Source: an uncultured Verrucomicrobiales bacterium
GTDB taxonomy: Bacteria > Verrucomicrobiota > Verrucomicrobiia > Verrucomicrobiales > DEV007
Assembly: GCA_937893785.1 (NCBI GenBank)
Contig: CALCSP010000618.1
Span: 1 to 7,729, forward strand
Direction: 5' to 3'
Length of the DNA stretch: 7,729 nt
In this document: positions 1 to 6,801 of the stretch, in pieces
Layout: each line of letters starts with the position of its first letter
How positions within the stretch are numbered: the stretch's first letter is position 1
Notes under the pieces: model-generated
Told to the model about the DNA's origin: nothing
Database searches by the model: none
The model's input: the letters and a program-made list of their open reading frames with translations, nothing else
Program-made: the position numbers and the translations under genes

Positions 1-277
<277 letters not shown>

Positions 278-340
278 CAACAACCTCTCTTAACCCGGTC
301 TCCTGCCGAAACTTCCTAAGCATTTCCTACCTTGACGATC

Positions 341-1426
341 ATGTCACTGTCCTCTTTTCCTCCAATCATGCACAAGGCGCCGCTGGCTGGAATCCTCTGC
401 GCTCTCCTGATGCCCTTTAGCTCCGCGCAGGTCACCTTGCCAGGGAACGCGGCAAAGTCGCGTCTTGATGACCCGGTAAAGGTGGACGCATCCACAGAAA
501 AAGTCATACGCGGCGCCCTCTCTTACCTCGCCTCTAAACAGGCTGCTAATGGTGCATGGCTTGGTGAAAGCGGAGAGGAAGTGCGCTATCCCATTGCCAT
601 GACAGCCTATGCCCTCATGGCCTTTCAGGCAGCAGGGCATTTACCTGGAGAAGGAGAATTCGGCAAAAATGTCAGCCTAGGAGTGCGTTACCTACTCTCA
701 GAAATTGATGACCAAGGACTCATTGGTGATGAAAACAGTGGGCAATATATGTATTTCCATGGTATTTCGAGCATCGCTCTTGGGGAACTTTTCGGCCAGA
801 CCGGGGATGAAACACTCCGCAACAAACTGGAGAAAATGATCAAGGTAATCGTGAGCAGTCAGAACCCACAGGGTGGTTGGCGCTACAAACCCATCTCCCA
901 TGATGCTGACATTTCCGTCACCGTTCTCGCTGTCGTGGCACTGCGGGCAGCAAAAAATGGAGGTATCGCCGTCCCACAGAAAACCATCGATGACGCAGTC
1001 GACTATGTCCGAAAATGTTTCAACGAAAGAGATGGAGGATTTGGTTACCAGCCGGGTCAGGGATCAGGTTTTGCACGCACAGCAGCAGCTATCTATTCAC
1101 TTCAGGTATGCGGTCTCTATGACGACCCTAAGGTTGCAAGCGGGTCAAAGTATCTGAATGCGAGATTCAAGCCAGGTGAGCGCTGGTTTACATACGCCAA
1201 TTTTTATGCAGCTCCCGCACAATACATGATTGGAGGAAAAACATGGGCTGACTGGTACGCCAATGTCAGCAGGGTATTGAAAGAAAAAGTGCGCAAGGAT
1301 GACAATGGCAACAACTTCTGGGAACGAGAACTGGATGGAAGTAGTACGGGGCCGATCTTTTCGACCTCAGTATACGCCATGATCTTGGCTATGCCTTATC
1401 ATTACATTCCCCTTTACCAAAGGTAG
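341..1426 (+). CDS. Exported prenyltransferase/squalene-oxidase-repeat (alpha/alpha-barrel) protein
   Basis: The protein is 361 residues from the ATG at 341. It starts with a signal-peptide-like segment: H11-K12, a hydrophobic run to about residue 26, and a probable cut after the Ala of SSAQ. The rest shows successive helix pairs, each ending in a Gly-rich turn as in squalene cyclase and prenyltransferase repeats: SYLASKQAANGAW (61-73), RYLLSEIDDQG (116-126), SSQNPQGGWRY (172-182), RKCFNERDGGFGY (224-236). A DADIS motif at 188-192 sits where cyclases may carry DxDD, but the last Asp is Ile. Catalytic terpene cyclisation is therefore unlikely, and secretion also argues against hopanoid synthesis. 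Known relatives in PVC bacteria have no established role. An in-frame TTG at 332 and an ATG at 368 are alternatives. The ATG at 368 gives the most compact signal peptide. None has a Shine-Dalgarno. The stop overlaps the next start (TAGTG). Confidence 0.85.
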   Translation: MSLSSFPPIMHKAPLAGILCALLMPFSSAQVTLPGNAAKSRLDDPVKVDASTEKVIRGALSYLASKQAANGAWLGESGEEVRYPIAMTAYALMAFQAAGHLPGEGEFGKNVSLGVRYLLSEIDDQGLIGDENSGQYMYFHGISSIALGELFGQTGDETLRNKLEKMIKVIVSSQNPQGGWRYKPISHDADISVTVLAVVALRAAKNGGIAVPQKTIDDAVDYVRKCFNERDGGFGYQPGQGSGFARTAAAIYSLQVCGLYDDPKVASGSKYLNARFKPGERWFTYANFYAAPAQYMIGGKTWADWYANVSRVLKEKVRKDDNGNNFWERELDGSSTGPIFSTSVYAMILAMPYHYIPLYQR

Positions 1427-3264
1427 TGTATTACAGGAAATACCAAGCAACAGTATACTTGGCGGGTTTACTATGCCTTTTCCTGCCAGAAAAAAGTCGA
1501 TCGGAATTCAGGGTCGATATTGTCAGTGATAATGGCTCCGCATGGGGCGGTTTTATCAAACCGCAAGGTCCAACACTAATCAAAACCAAGGACCATGTAG
1601 GAATTCCTCTGGAAAAAAGCAAGGACTCAGAAGGCATACCAAAAATCGTTGATCTGAAACAAACCCAGCAGATCATCTTTTACGAAACCAAGCCACCGGA
1701 AAGCACCTTTCCCTATGAAGATGGTCCACTACCTCCTCCATGGCAATCCAAGGCAGTCGGGGTCCTACCGCGGGGAGGATCCTCGGAAGCTAAAAACGGC
1801 AGTATTGTCATCGAGACCTCTTCACCTCCTAAAGGAACCACCTCTAATTCATTCTACACAGCTTACCTGCCACTTCCGGAAGGCAATTCATATATCACTG
1901 CCCGAGTTTCCAGAATTGACACTTATGAGGAAACCACTCAAAGCGGGATCACCATCCGAAGCGCAGATCCAAGCGGCTACCCCGGAGTATTTCTGGCGCT
2001 CTCACACCGGCAACCAGCAACGCTGGTGCAATGGCCAAAATCCTATTCCGGTATTGTTCCTAGGTTCACCAGCCAAACCATCACACGGAAAAATACCCCA
2101 CAGTGGGTCAACATTGACATTGATGTCAGCAAGGCAAAGAAATTACTGCTGGTTACCCATGGAGAAGGCAGTATGCCTGAATTCAACTGGGCCAACTGGA
2201 TTAATCCCCGCCTAACTATTCAGGGCACAGAACAAAAGCTCACTGAACTCACTTGGAAATCAGCCGACACTGGATGGGGAAAAGTAAATAAGAACAAGAA
2301 CGCAGCTGGAAAGGCAATTCAGCTTGGCGGTATCCCGCAAGCTAACGGAATTGGCACCACAACCGACTCCCTCATCCAGTTTGATCTTCCGCCCGGCACA
2401 AGTAGGTTCATGGCAACAGCTGGACTTGATGATGCCGCCCCACAGCACTCCAGAGTCAAATTTATGGTGTTTACCACTGACAGGGATACCACCCTCGGCG
2501 ATATACCAAAAATTTACCGAGATCCTCGAAACGATTCGAAAGTCGGTCAGTGGATACGGCTGACCAGAAACAATGGATTAATCAGTGCTTATATATCGAA
2601 GGACGGAAAACTCTGGAGAGAGTTCAGTACGATTGCGGATGAAATCTCCGGATCTGCATTTGCCGGCATCATGGCAAGAGGCACAAAACCAAGAAGAAGG
2701 TGGGCAACCTTTTTTGATCACGTCGAGACTGGTTCAATGCAGGATCTTGGTCAAATGCACCAGATAGAACCAAGGATTGCTCTGGTCAACGGAACCATCA
2801 TTCATGAGAAGATTGAAAAGGCCAGCCCTAGTCTTTTTTATCTGGGAGGATCCAATAACAACCGTGTGATACCCGCCCTGAGTATTGCTCGTATTGAATA
2901 TCATTACCCGCTAGACCCGCAATTCGATGAAACTCTTGCCGGAAAAAAGGAAGGACTTATCCTGTCCAGTGGCGACTTCTTCGAAAGCCAGTTCTCAGGA
3001 ATAAACAACAACAGATTAACTGCTCGCTCTGTGCTGTTTGGAAAACGAACCTTTGAACTCGACCGCTCAATCAACGCGATTGTCTTGAGACCGGCTTTAA
3101 AAACCACACCAAAAGGTTCTACTTACATGATTGAGACATGGCGCGGCGGACGCATCTATGCTCGCAATTTTCGTATCAGTGACAACCATATGATACTGGA
3201 AACTATCCGCTTGGGCACTCAACGGTTGTCATTTGAGGAAATTCGCAGAGTTTCGCGTATTTAA
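1426..3264 (+). CDS. Exported multidomain protein with DUF1349-like and NPCBM-like segments and beta-strand repeats
   Basis: The 612-residue protein starts at a GTG sharing its first G with the TAG stop of the preceding gene, which suggests translational coupling. A signal peptide (hydrophobic residues about 9-20, cut near SRS at 24-26) indicates export. Residues 105-203 look like the first half of a concanavalin-like DUF1349 domain (PPWQS, FYTAYLPL, YITARV, SGITIRSADPSG). Residues 226-263 resemble the end of an NPCBM carbohydrate-binding module (QWVNIDIDVSKAKKLLLV, NWANWINPRL). Residues 273-352 resemble the start of one (LTWKSADTGWG, NGIGTTTDSLIQFDLPPG, ATAGLDD). Residues 375-435 resemble the second half of DUF1349 (GQWIRLTRNNGLISAYISKDG, FAGIMARG). 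Short beta-rich repeats built as 'hydrophobic strand-x-G-x-strand' stand at about 28-88, 449-492, 510-556 and 566-612. Sugar or cell-surface binding is plausible. No enzyme motif was seen. Family assignments are by eye. Confidence 0.85.
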   Translation: MYYRKYQATVYLAGLLCLFLPEKSRSEFRVDIVSDNGSAWGGFIKPQGPTLIKTKDHVGIPLEKSKDSEGIPKIVDLKQTQQIIFYETKPPESTFPYEDGPLPPPWQSKAVGVLPRGGSSEAKNGSIVIETSSPPKGTTSNSFYTAYLPLPEGNSYITARVSRIDTYEETTQSGITIRSADPSGYPGVFLALSHRQPATLVQWPKSYSGIVPRFTSQTITRKNTPQWVNIDIDVSKAKKLLLVTHGEGSMPEFNWANWINPRLTIQGTEQKLTELTWKSADTGWGKVNKNKNAAGKAIQLGGIPQANGIGTTTDSLIQFDLPPGTSRFMATAGLDDAAPQHSRVKFMVFTTDRDTTLGDIPKIYRDPRNDSKVGQWIRLTRNNGLISAYISKDGKLWREFSTIADEISGSAFAGIMARGTKPRRRWATFFDHVETGSMQDLGQMHQIEPRIALVNGTIIHEKIEKASPSLFYLGGSNNNRVIPALSIARIEYHYPLDPQFDETLAGKKEGLILSSGDFFESQFSGINNNRLTARSVLFGKRTFELDRSINAIVLRPALKTTPKGSTYMIETWRGGRIYARNFRISDNHMILETIRLGTQRLSFEEIRRVSRI

Positions 3265-3299
3265 AAAATGGCAACTAGCAGCCCCTCTTTACCTGAAAA

Positions 3300-3404
3300 A
3301 TGACCAATCTGAAGCCCCAAACCAGCAAGATTGCATTTTTTTCCACGATTATGGTTCTGACGGCTTGCATCATTTCGGATTTCTGTAATAAATCAAACCG
3401 CTAA
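3300..3404 (+). CDS. Candidate small lipoprotein (34 residues)
   Basis: An ATG-to-TAA frame of 34 codons lies in the gap between the exported multidomain gene and carA. Its product has a short N-region with Lys5 and Lys10, a hydrophobic core (IAFFSTIMVL, residues 11-20) and LTAC at 20-23. That motif fits the lipobox rule [LVI][ASTVI][GAS]C, with Cys23 as the lipidated residue. Only 12 residues would remain after cleavage (CIISDFCNKSNR), comparable to very small entericidin-like lipoproteins. The gene starts 36 bases after the preceding stop, on the same strand, and ends 30 bases before carA. No Shine-Dalgarno is visible, but none of the neighbours has one either. Against it: an ORF this short arises by chance fairly often, and a seven-T run at 3336-3342 falls inside it. 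It could instead be untranslated leader of carA. Confidence 0.4.
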   Translation: MTNLKPQTSKIAFFSTIMVLTACIISDFCNKSNR

Positions 3405-3414
3405 AGATTTATTT

Positions 3415-3424
3415 GAGTTAACTC
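3415..3424. promoter_or_regulatory. Perfect 10-bp palindrome just upstream of carA
   Basis: GAGTTAACTC is a perfect inverted repeat with no spacer. It ends ten bases before the carA ATG at 3435, inside an AT-rich stretch. The position would suit an operator or a small structure affecting translation initiation. No second copy was noticed in the window, and a 10-bp palindrome can occur by chance, so a regulatory role is only a guess. Confidence 0.2.
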
Positions 3425-3434
3425 CTGAAAATAT

Positions 3435-4601
3435 ATGAATGCACTCCTAGCCCTAGAAGATGGACGCCACTTCAAGGGCAGGGCTTTTGGCGCTACTGGC
3501 AAGACAAGTGGTGAAATATGTTTCAACACCTCGATGACAGGATATCAGGAGATCCTCACTGATCCTTCATATCGCGGCCAGATTGTCACCATGACCTATC
3601 CGCTTATAGGAAACTACGGCATCACTCCACTTGATTCCGAAAGCCATCATCCACATGTGAGGGGATTCGTCATCGAGGAACTCTGCGATATACCAAGTAA
3701 TTGGCGCTCTGAAGAAAGTCTGGATTCTTACCTAAAAAATCATGACATCATTGGCATTCAGGGAATAGACACCCGTTCACTAACACGGCATCTCAGAGAA
3801 CGTGGAGCAATGAAAGCTATCCTTACCACTGATGACATCAGTCCTGAAGAAGCCTGCAAGCAGGCAGCGTCCAGTGAAGGCGTTGTCGGTATGGACTACG
3901 TCCGGGAAGTAACTACCAGTGAAACCTATCGCTGGGATCCCGACGATCAACTCAGTCGGGAGTGGACGCTTGTAAACCCCTCCAATCCACAAAACAAATC
4001 AGAAGACGGCAACCACTATCATCCACTGCCTGACACCAAATACCGCATTGTGGCATACGACTTCGGCATCAAACATAATATCCTGAGAAGACTCCGCCAA
4101 GAGGGATTTCTTGTGGACGTTGTCAATGCGCGAACCTCTGCAGATGATGTTCTGGCAATGCAGCCTGATGGGGTCTTCCTCTCTAATGGTCCAGGAGACC
4201 CCGAAGCGCTCGGTGACATTCACAAAGAAGTTACCTCATTGATTGGCAAAACTCCCCTGTTCGGCATCTGCCTTGGTCACCAGATTCTGGCTCACGCAAT
4301 AGGAGGAAAAACCTTCAAACTGAAATTCGGTCATCGTGGTGGCAACCAGCCCGTCAAAGACCTCCGTACAGGTAATGTCGCGATTACATCACAAAACCAT
4401 GGTTTTGCCGTTGACCCTGATTCACTGCCACAAGACACAGCGATCACGCATATCAACCTCAATGATAACACCGTGGAAGGCCTTCGAAGCACCACTGACC
4501 CGGTATTCGGCGTTCAATATCATCCTGAAGCTGCCCCGGGACCAAATGATGCACGCTATTTCTTTTCTGATTTCGCTAAACTCATTGAACAGGGTCGTTG
4601 A
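3435..4601 (+). CDS. carA: Carbamoyl phosphate synthetase small (glutaminase) subunit
   Basis: CarA hydrolyses glutamine and passes ammonia to CarB, which makes carbamoyl phosphate for pyrimidine and arginine synthesis in the cytoplasm. The 388-residue length is normal (the E. coli protein is 382). The N-terminal CPSase domain is recognisable from EICFNTSMTGYQEILTDPSY (27-46) and GIQGIDTRSLTRHLRERG (107-124). The C-terminal class I glutamine amidotransferase domain begins near residue 203 (YRIVAYDFGIK). It carries the oxyanion-loop sequence SNGPGDP (250-256), the nucleophile Cys279 in GICLGHQ, and the His363/Glu365 pair in QYHPEA, so the catalytic triad is complete. The loops KFGHRGGNQPV and TSQNHGFAV are also as expected. 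The ATG at 3435 gives the expected N-terminus (LALEDG) but has no Shine-Dalgarno. carB does not follow, since purA comes next after 124 bases. Confidence 0.98.
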   Translation: MNALLALEDGRHFKGRAFGATGKTSGEICFNTSMTGYQEILTDPSYRGQIVTMTYPLIGNYGITPLDSESHHPHVRGFVIEELCDIPSNWRSEESLDSYLKNHDIIGIQGIDTRSLTRHLRERGAMKAILTTDDISPEEACKQAASSEGVVGMDYVREVTTSETYRWDPDDQLSREWTLVNPSNPQNKSEDGNHYHPLPDTKYRIVAYDFGIKHNILRRLRQEGFLVDVVNARTSADDVLAMQPDGVFLSNGPGDPEALGDIHKEVTSLIGKTPLFGICLGHQILAHAIGGKTFKLKFGHRGGNQPVKDLRTGNVAITSQNHGFAVDPDSLPQDTAITHINLNDNTVEGLRSTTDPVFGVQYHPEAAPGPNDARYFFSDFAKLIEQGR

Positions 4602-4612
4602 GCCAACTAAAG

Positions 4613-4636
4613 TTTCCAGCCATTGATTTCCAGCCA
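4613..4636. repeat. Short direct repeat in the carA-purA gap
   Basis: TTTCCAGCCA occurs at 4613-4622 and again at 4627-4636, separated by four bases (TTGA), so the two copies are 14 bp apart start to start. It lies just after the carA stop in the 124-base gap (4602-4725) before purA. That gap shows no stem followed by a T-run that would serve as an intrinsic terminator. A binding site for a protein contacting one DNA face is possible, but 14 bp is not a clean helical period and chance duplication is equally likely. Confidence 0.3.
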
Positions 4637-4725
4637 ACAATAATGAAGCCTGCTAAGGTCTGGATCGTAGCTGACACCCCACTAAATTAAAAACCACTTC
4701 TCCCGGAGTCTCTATCAATCCACTC

Positions 4726-6003
4726 ATGCCAAACACAATTATCGTAGGCGCCCAATGGGGCGATGAAGGCAAAGGAAAAATCGTCGACTATCTAACCGAA
4801 AGCTCGGACATCATTGTCAGAGCCCAAGGTGGAAATAATGCGGGGCACACCGTCATCCACGATGATCAAAAATACATACTTCACCTGATCCCTTCCGGCA
4901 TTCTTTGGCCCGAGAAAAAATGTGTCATAGGAAACGGCGTCGTCATTGATCCGGTTTCGCTCATTGAGGAATTTAAGAAACTGGAAAAGCAAGGCATCAA
5001 AGTTTCACCTGAAAACCTTTACATCAGTGACCGTGCTCACCTGACCATGCCTTACCACAGACTTCTTGATTCCCACCGGGAATCGGGTTTAGGGGGACAG
5101 AAAATCGGTACAACCGGTAGAGGCATCGGTCCAACTTATATCGACAAAGTGGAACGTTCAGGCATAAGGATGGCAGACCTTGAAGACAAGCAGTTCCTTG
5201 AAGCCCGACTGGTAGAAAAAATCGCCCAAGCAAACACGATTCTGGAATCAGCAGACTCCCCTCCTCTTGAACTCCACACCATCATTGAGGAACTGGAAAG
5301 TGCCTACAGTATACTGGCTCCTTTTGTCAGGGAAACGACTAGTTTTCTCCACAACCAAATTGCAGAAGGCAAGTCGCTGCTCTTCGAGGGAGCGCAAGGC
5401 ACTTACCTTGATATTGATCACGGAACCTACCCTTTTGTGACATCTTCAAGCACCACTGCGGGTGGAGCATGCACGGGATCAGGTGTCTCACCTCGTGCAA
5501 TTGACAACGTAACAGCAGTGGCTAAGGCATACACCACAAGGGTTGGCGCTGGACCATTTGTCACTGAAAACGCCGAGTTTTCCGACCGAATGCACGGCAT
5601 GGGCAGAGAATTCGGCGCAACTACTGGACGCAAGCGGCGCTGCGGATGGTTTGATGCCGTGGTAACCGGACATGCCTGCCGACTCAATGGAGCGGATCAA
5701 CTCGCCTTAACCAACCTTGATGGACTGGATGGAATCGAAACAATCAAAATTTGTACCGCATACAGACTCAACGGCGAAAACCTGACTACCCCACCGTCCA
5801 GGGTCGAGTCATGGAAAGATTGTGAGCCTGTATACGAAGAGCATCCGGGATGGCCGGACCAGCCCACCGCCGGTGTAGCAGATATCCAATCCCTGCCGGA
5901 AAATGCAAAATCATACCTGAACCGAATCGACACTCTTTGTGGGTGCCCTGTAACACTTGTCGGAGTGGGACCCGACCGGAAGGAAACCCTCACACGTAAT
6001 TGA
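4726..6003 (+). CDS. purA: Adenylosuccinate synthetase
   Basis: PurA joins aspartate to IMP using GTP, giving adenylosuccinate, the first committed step from IMP to AMP, in the cytoplasm. The 425-residue protein matches the family length. The GTP-binding loop GAQWGDEGKGKIVD (8-21) contains the catalytic base Asp13. His41 lies in NNAGHTV. Both sit at the same numbers as in E. coli, which supports the ATG at 4726. The signature IGTTGRGIGPTY (127-138) contacts IMP, and LFEGAQGTYLDIDHGTYPF (219-237) is the central family motif. The loop FGATTGRKRRCGWFD (296-310) belongs to the aspartate/IMP site. VGVGPDRKET (412-421) is the C-terminal guanine-binding segment. A GGAG at 4705-4708 lies 17 bases before the start, too far for a normal ribosome-binding site. 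The enzyme appears complete and active. Confidence 0.98.
   Translation: MPNTIIVGAQWGDEGKGKIVDYLTESSDIIVRAQGGNNAGHTVIHDDQKYILHLIPSGILWPEKKCVIGNGVVIDPVSLIEEFKKLEKQGIKVSPENLYISDRAHLTMPYHRLLDSHRESGLGGQKIGTTGRGIGPTYIDKVERSGIRMADLEDKQFLEARLVEKIAQANTILESADSPPLELHTIIEELESAYSILAPFVRETTSFLHNQIAEGKSLLFEGAQGTYLDIDHGTYPFVTSSSTTAGGACTGSGVSPRAIDNVTAVAKAYTTRVGAGPFVTENAEFSDRMHGMGREFGATTGRKRRCGWFDAVVTGHACRLNGADQLALTNLDGLDGIETIKICTAYRLNGENLTTPPSRVESWKDCEPVYEEHPGWPDQPTAGVADIQSLPENAKSYLNRIDTLCGCPVTLVGVGPDRKETLTRN
5065..5087 (+). other. Predicted RNA hairpin within the purA coding sequence
   Basis: GATTCCC (5068-5074) and GGGAATC (5078-5084) are perfect inverted repeats around a three-base ACC loop. In RNA the stem extends through two U-G pairs and a C-G pair to 5065/5087, for about ten pairs. 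It covers codons around LDSHRESG of PurA. No T-run follows, so it is not an intrinsic terminator. Whether the structure matters or simply reflects the codons is not known. Confidence 0.35.
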
Positions 6004-6053
6004 GTGCCTGAATAGGGACCTGATGCAGGTGACTTATTGAAAACTGCATTACG

Positions 6054-6764
6054 ATGTCCAAGAATAAAAAGATACCGAGGCACATTGCCATTATTATGGA
6101 CGGCAATGGTCGATGGGCGAAGGAACGAAATCTTCCAAGGCGTGAGGGGCACCGATCAGGTGCAGAAGCAGTAAGGAAGACTATCGAAGCATGCACTGAG
6201 CTCAAGGTCGAATTCCTCACCCTGTATGCATTCTCCTCCGAAAACTGGCGACGCCCAAAAATGGAGGTCAAGGCACTGATGGGCCTGCTCGAACGTTTTC
6301 TTAAGGAGAAAACCAATGAACTGCAGGAAAATAACGTACGCCTTCAGGCTATCGGCCGCCTGACTGACCTCCCGCCAGGACCTCTTGAACAGCTCCATAA
6401 AACCATTGAGGCAACCAGGGAGAACAACGGCCTCAATCTCATCCTTGCACTTAGTTACGGAGCTCGTGAAGAAATCATTGATGGCATAAAAAGCGTAATG
6501 AGTCACATCAACAAAGGGCACCTTGATCCGGCGATGCTGGACCCTGAAATATTCAGCAAGCACCTTTACACCCGCTACTATCCAGATCCCGACTTATTAA
6601 TCCGCACGTCTGGTGAAATGCGTATTTCCAACTTTTTGCTATGGCAAATCAGTTATGCCGAGCTTTACATCACCAAAAAATTGTGGCCTGACTTCAATAA
6701 AAATGATTTACATAAGGCGGTAACAGCTTACTCAAATCGTGACCGCCGTTATGGCGGTATCTGA
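6054..6764 (+). CDS. uppS: Isoprenyl transferase (undecaprenyl diphosphate synthase)
   Basis: This cis-prenyltransferase extends farnesyl diphosphate with isopentenyl diphosphate to the C55 lipid carrier needed for peptidoglycan and other wall polymers. It acts at the cytoplasmic membrane surface. The 236-residue protein is slightly shorter than the E. coli enzyme (253). The substrate motif HIAIIMDGNGRWA (10-22) has the catalytic Asp16 with Asn18 and Arg20. EGHRSGAEA (31-39), LYAFSSENWRRP (57-68), and the C-terminal block LLIRTSGEMRISNFLLWQ (181-198) with Arg184, Arg190 and Glu203 (in YAELY) match the diphosphate- and Mg-binding residues of the family. The fixed ten-residue offset from E. coli numbering at both ends argues against internal loss. 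The ATG at 6054 follows purA by 50 bases. A longer prenyl product cannot be excluded from sequence. Confidence 0.97.
   Translation: MSKNKKIPRHIAIIMDGNGRWAKERNLPRREGHRSGAEAVRKTIEACTELKVEFLTLYAFSSENWRRPKMEVKALMGLLERFLKEKTNELQENNVRLQAIGRLTDLPPGPLEQLHKTIEATRENNGLNLILALSYGAREEIIDGIKSVMSHINKGHLDPAMLDPEIFSKHLYTRYYPDPDLLIRTSGEMRISNFLLWQISYAELYITKKLWPDFNKNDLHKAVTAYSNRDRRYGGI
6742..6758 (+). other. GC-rich hairpin over the uppS stop region and an upstream in-frame ATG
   Basis: ACCGCC (6742-6747) and GGCGGT (6753-6758) can pair around a five-base loop (GTTAT). The structure sits on the last codons of uppS (NRDRRYGGI). The following bases are A-rich rather than T-rich, so it is not a standard terminator for + strand transcripts. 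An ATG at 6751-6753, in frame with the downstream regulator gene, falls on the loop and stem. The RRYGG protein ending is conserved in UppS, so the repeat may only be a by-product of coding. Confidence 0.3.
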
Positions 6765-6801
6765 AAAAGAAACCGCAAAAAGGCAACACCACCCATTCTT
6801 A

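Noticed and set aside
341..1426. Squalene-hopene cyclase (hopanoid synthesis)
   Set aside because: The protein is about 360 residues rather than about 630, has a signal peptide and lacks an intact DxDD motif, so only the fold is shared.
1715..2215. 166-codon open frame on the + strand inside the 612-residue gene
   Set aside because: Out of frame with the large ORF. It has no domain-like features, whereas the main frame shows NPCBM/DUF1349-like motifs over the same bases.
3336..3342. Seven-T run as an intrinsic terminator after the exported-protein block
   Set aside because: The only preceding inverted repeat (GCAA-GA-TTGC) has a two-base loop and four weak pairs, which is not a stable terminator stem.
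3365..3391. TTGCAT and TAATAA as a promoter for carA
   Set aside because: Each hexamer matches the sigma-70 consensus at only three positions, and the 15-bp spacer is short.
4643..4690. 15-codon ORF in the carA-purA gap
   Set aside because: Too short, with no start signal, no repeated regulatory codons and no attenuator hairpin with a T-run after it.
6018..6030. ACCTG-ATG-CAGGT hairpin between purA and uppS as a terminator
   Set aside because: A five-pair stem with a three-base loop and no T-run. It is too weak, and the genes are only 50 bases apart.
5697..6152. 151-codon open frame on the minus strand over the end of purA and start of uppS
   Set aside because: It is antisense to two enzymes with complete family motifs, and its translation shows no recognisable domain. 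It is a shadow of + strand coding.
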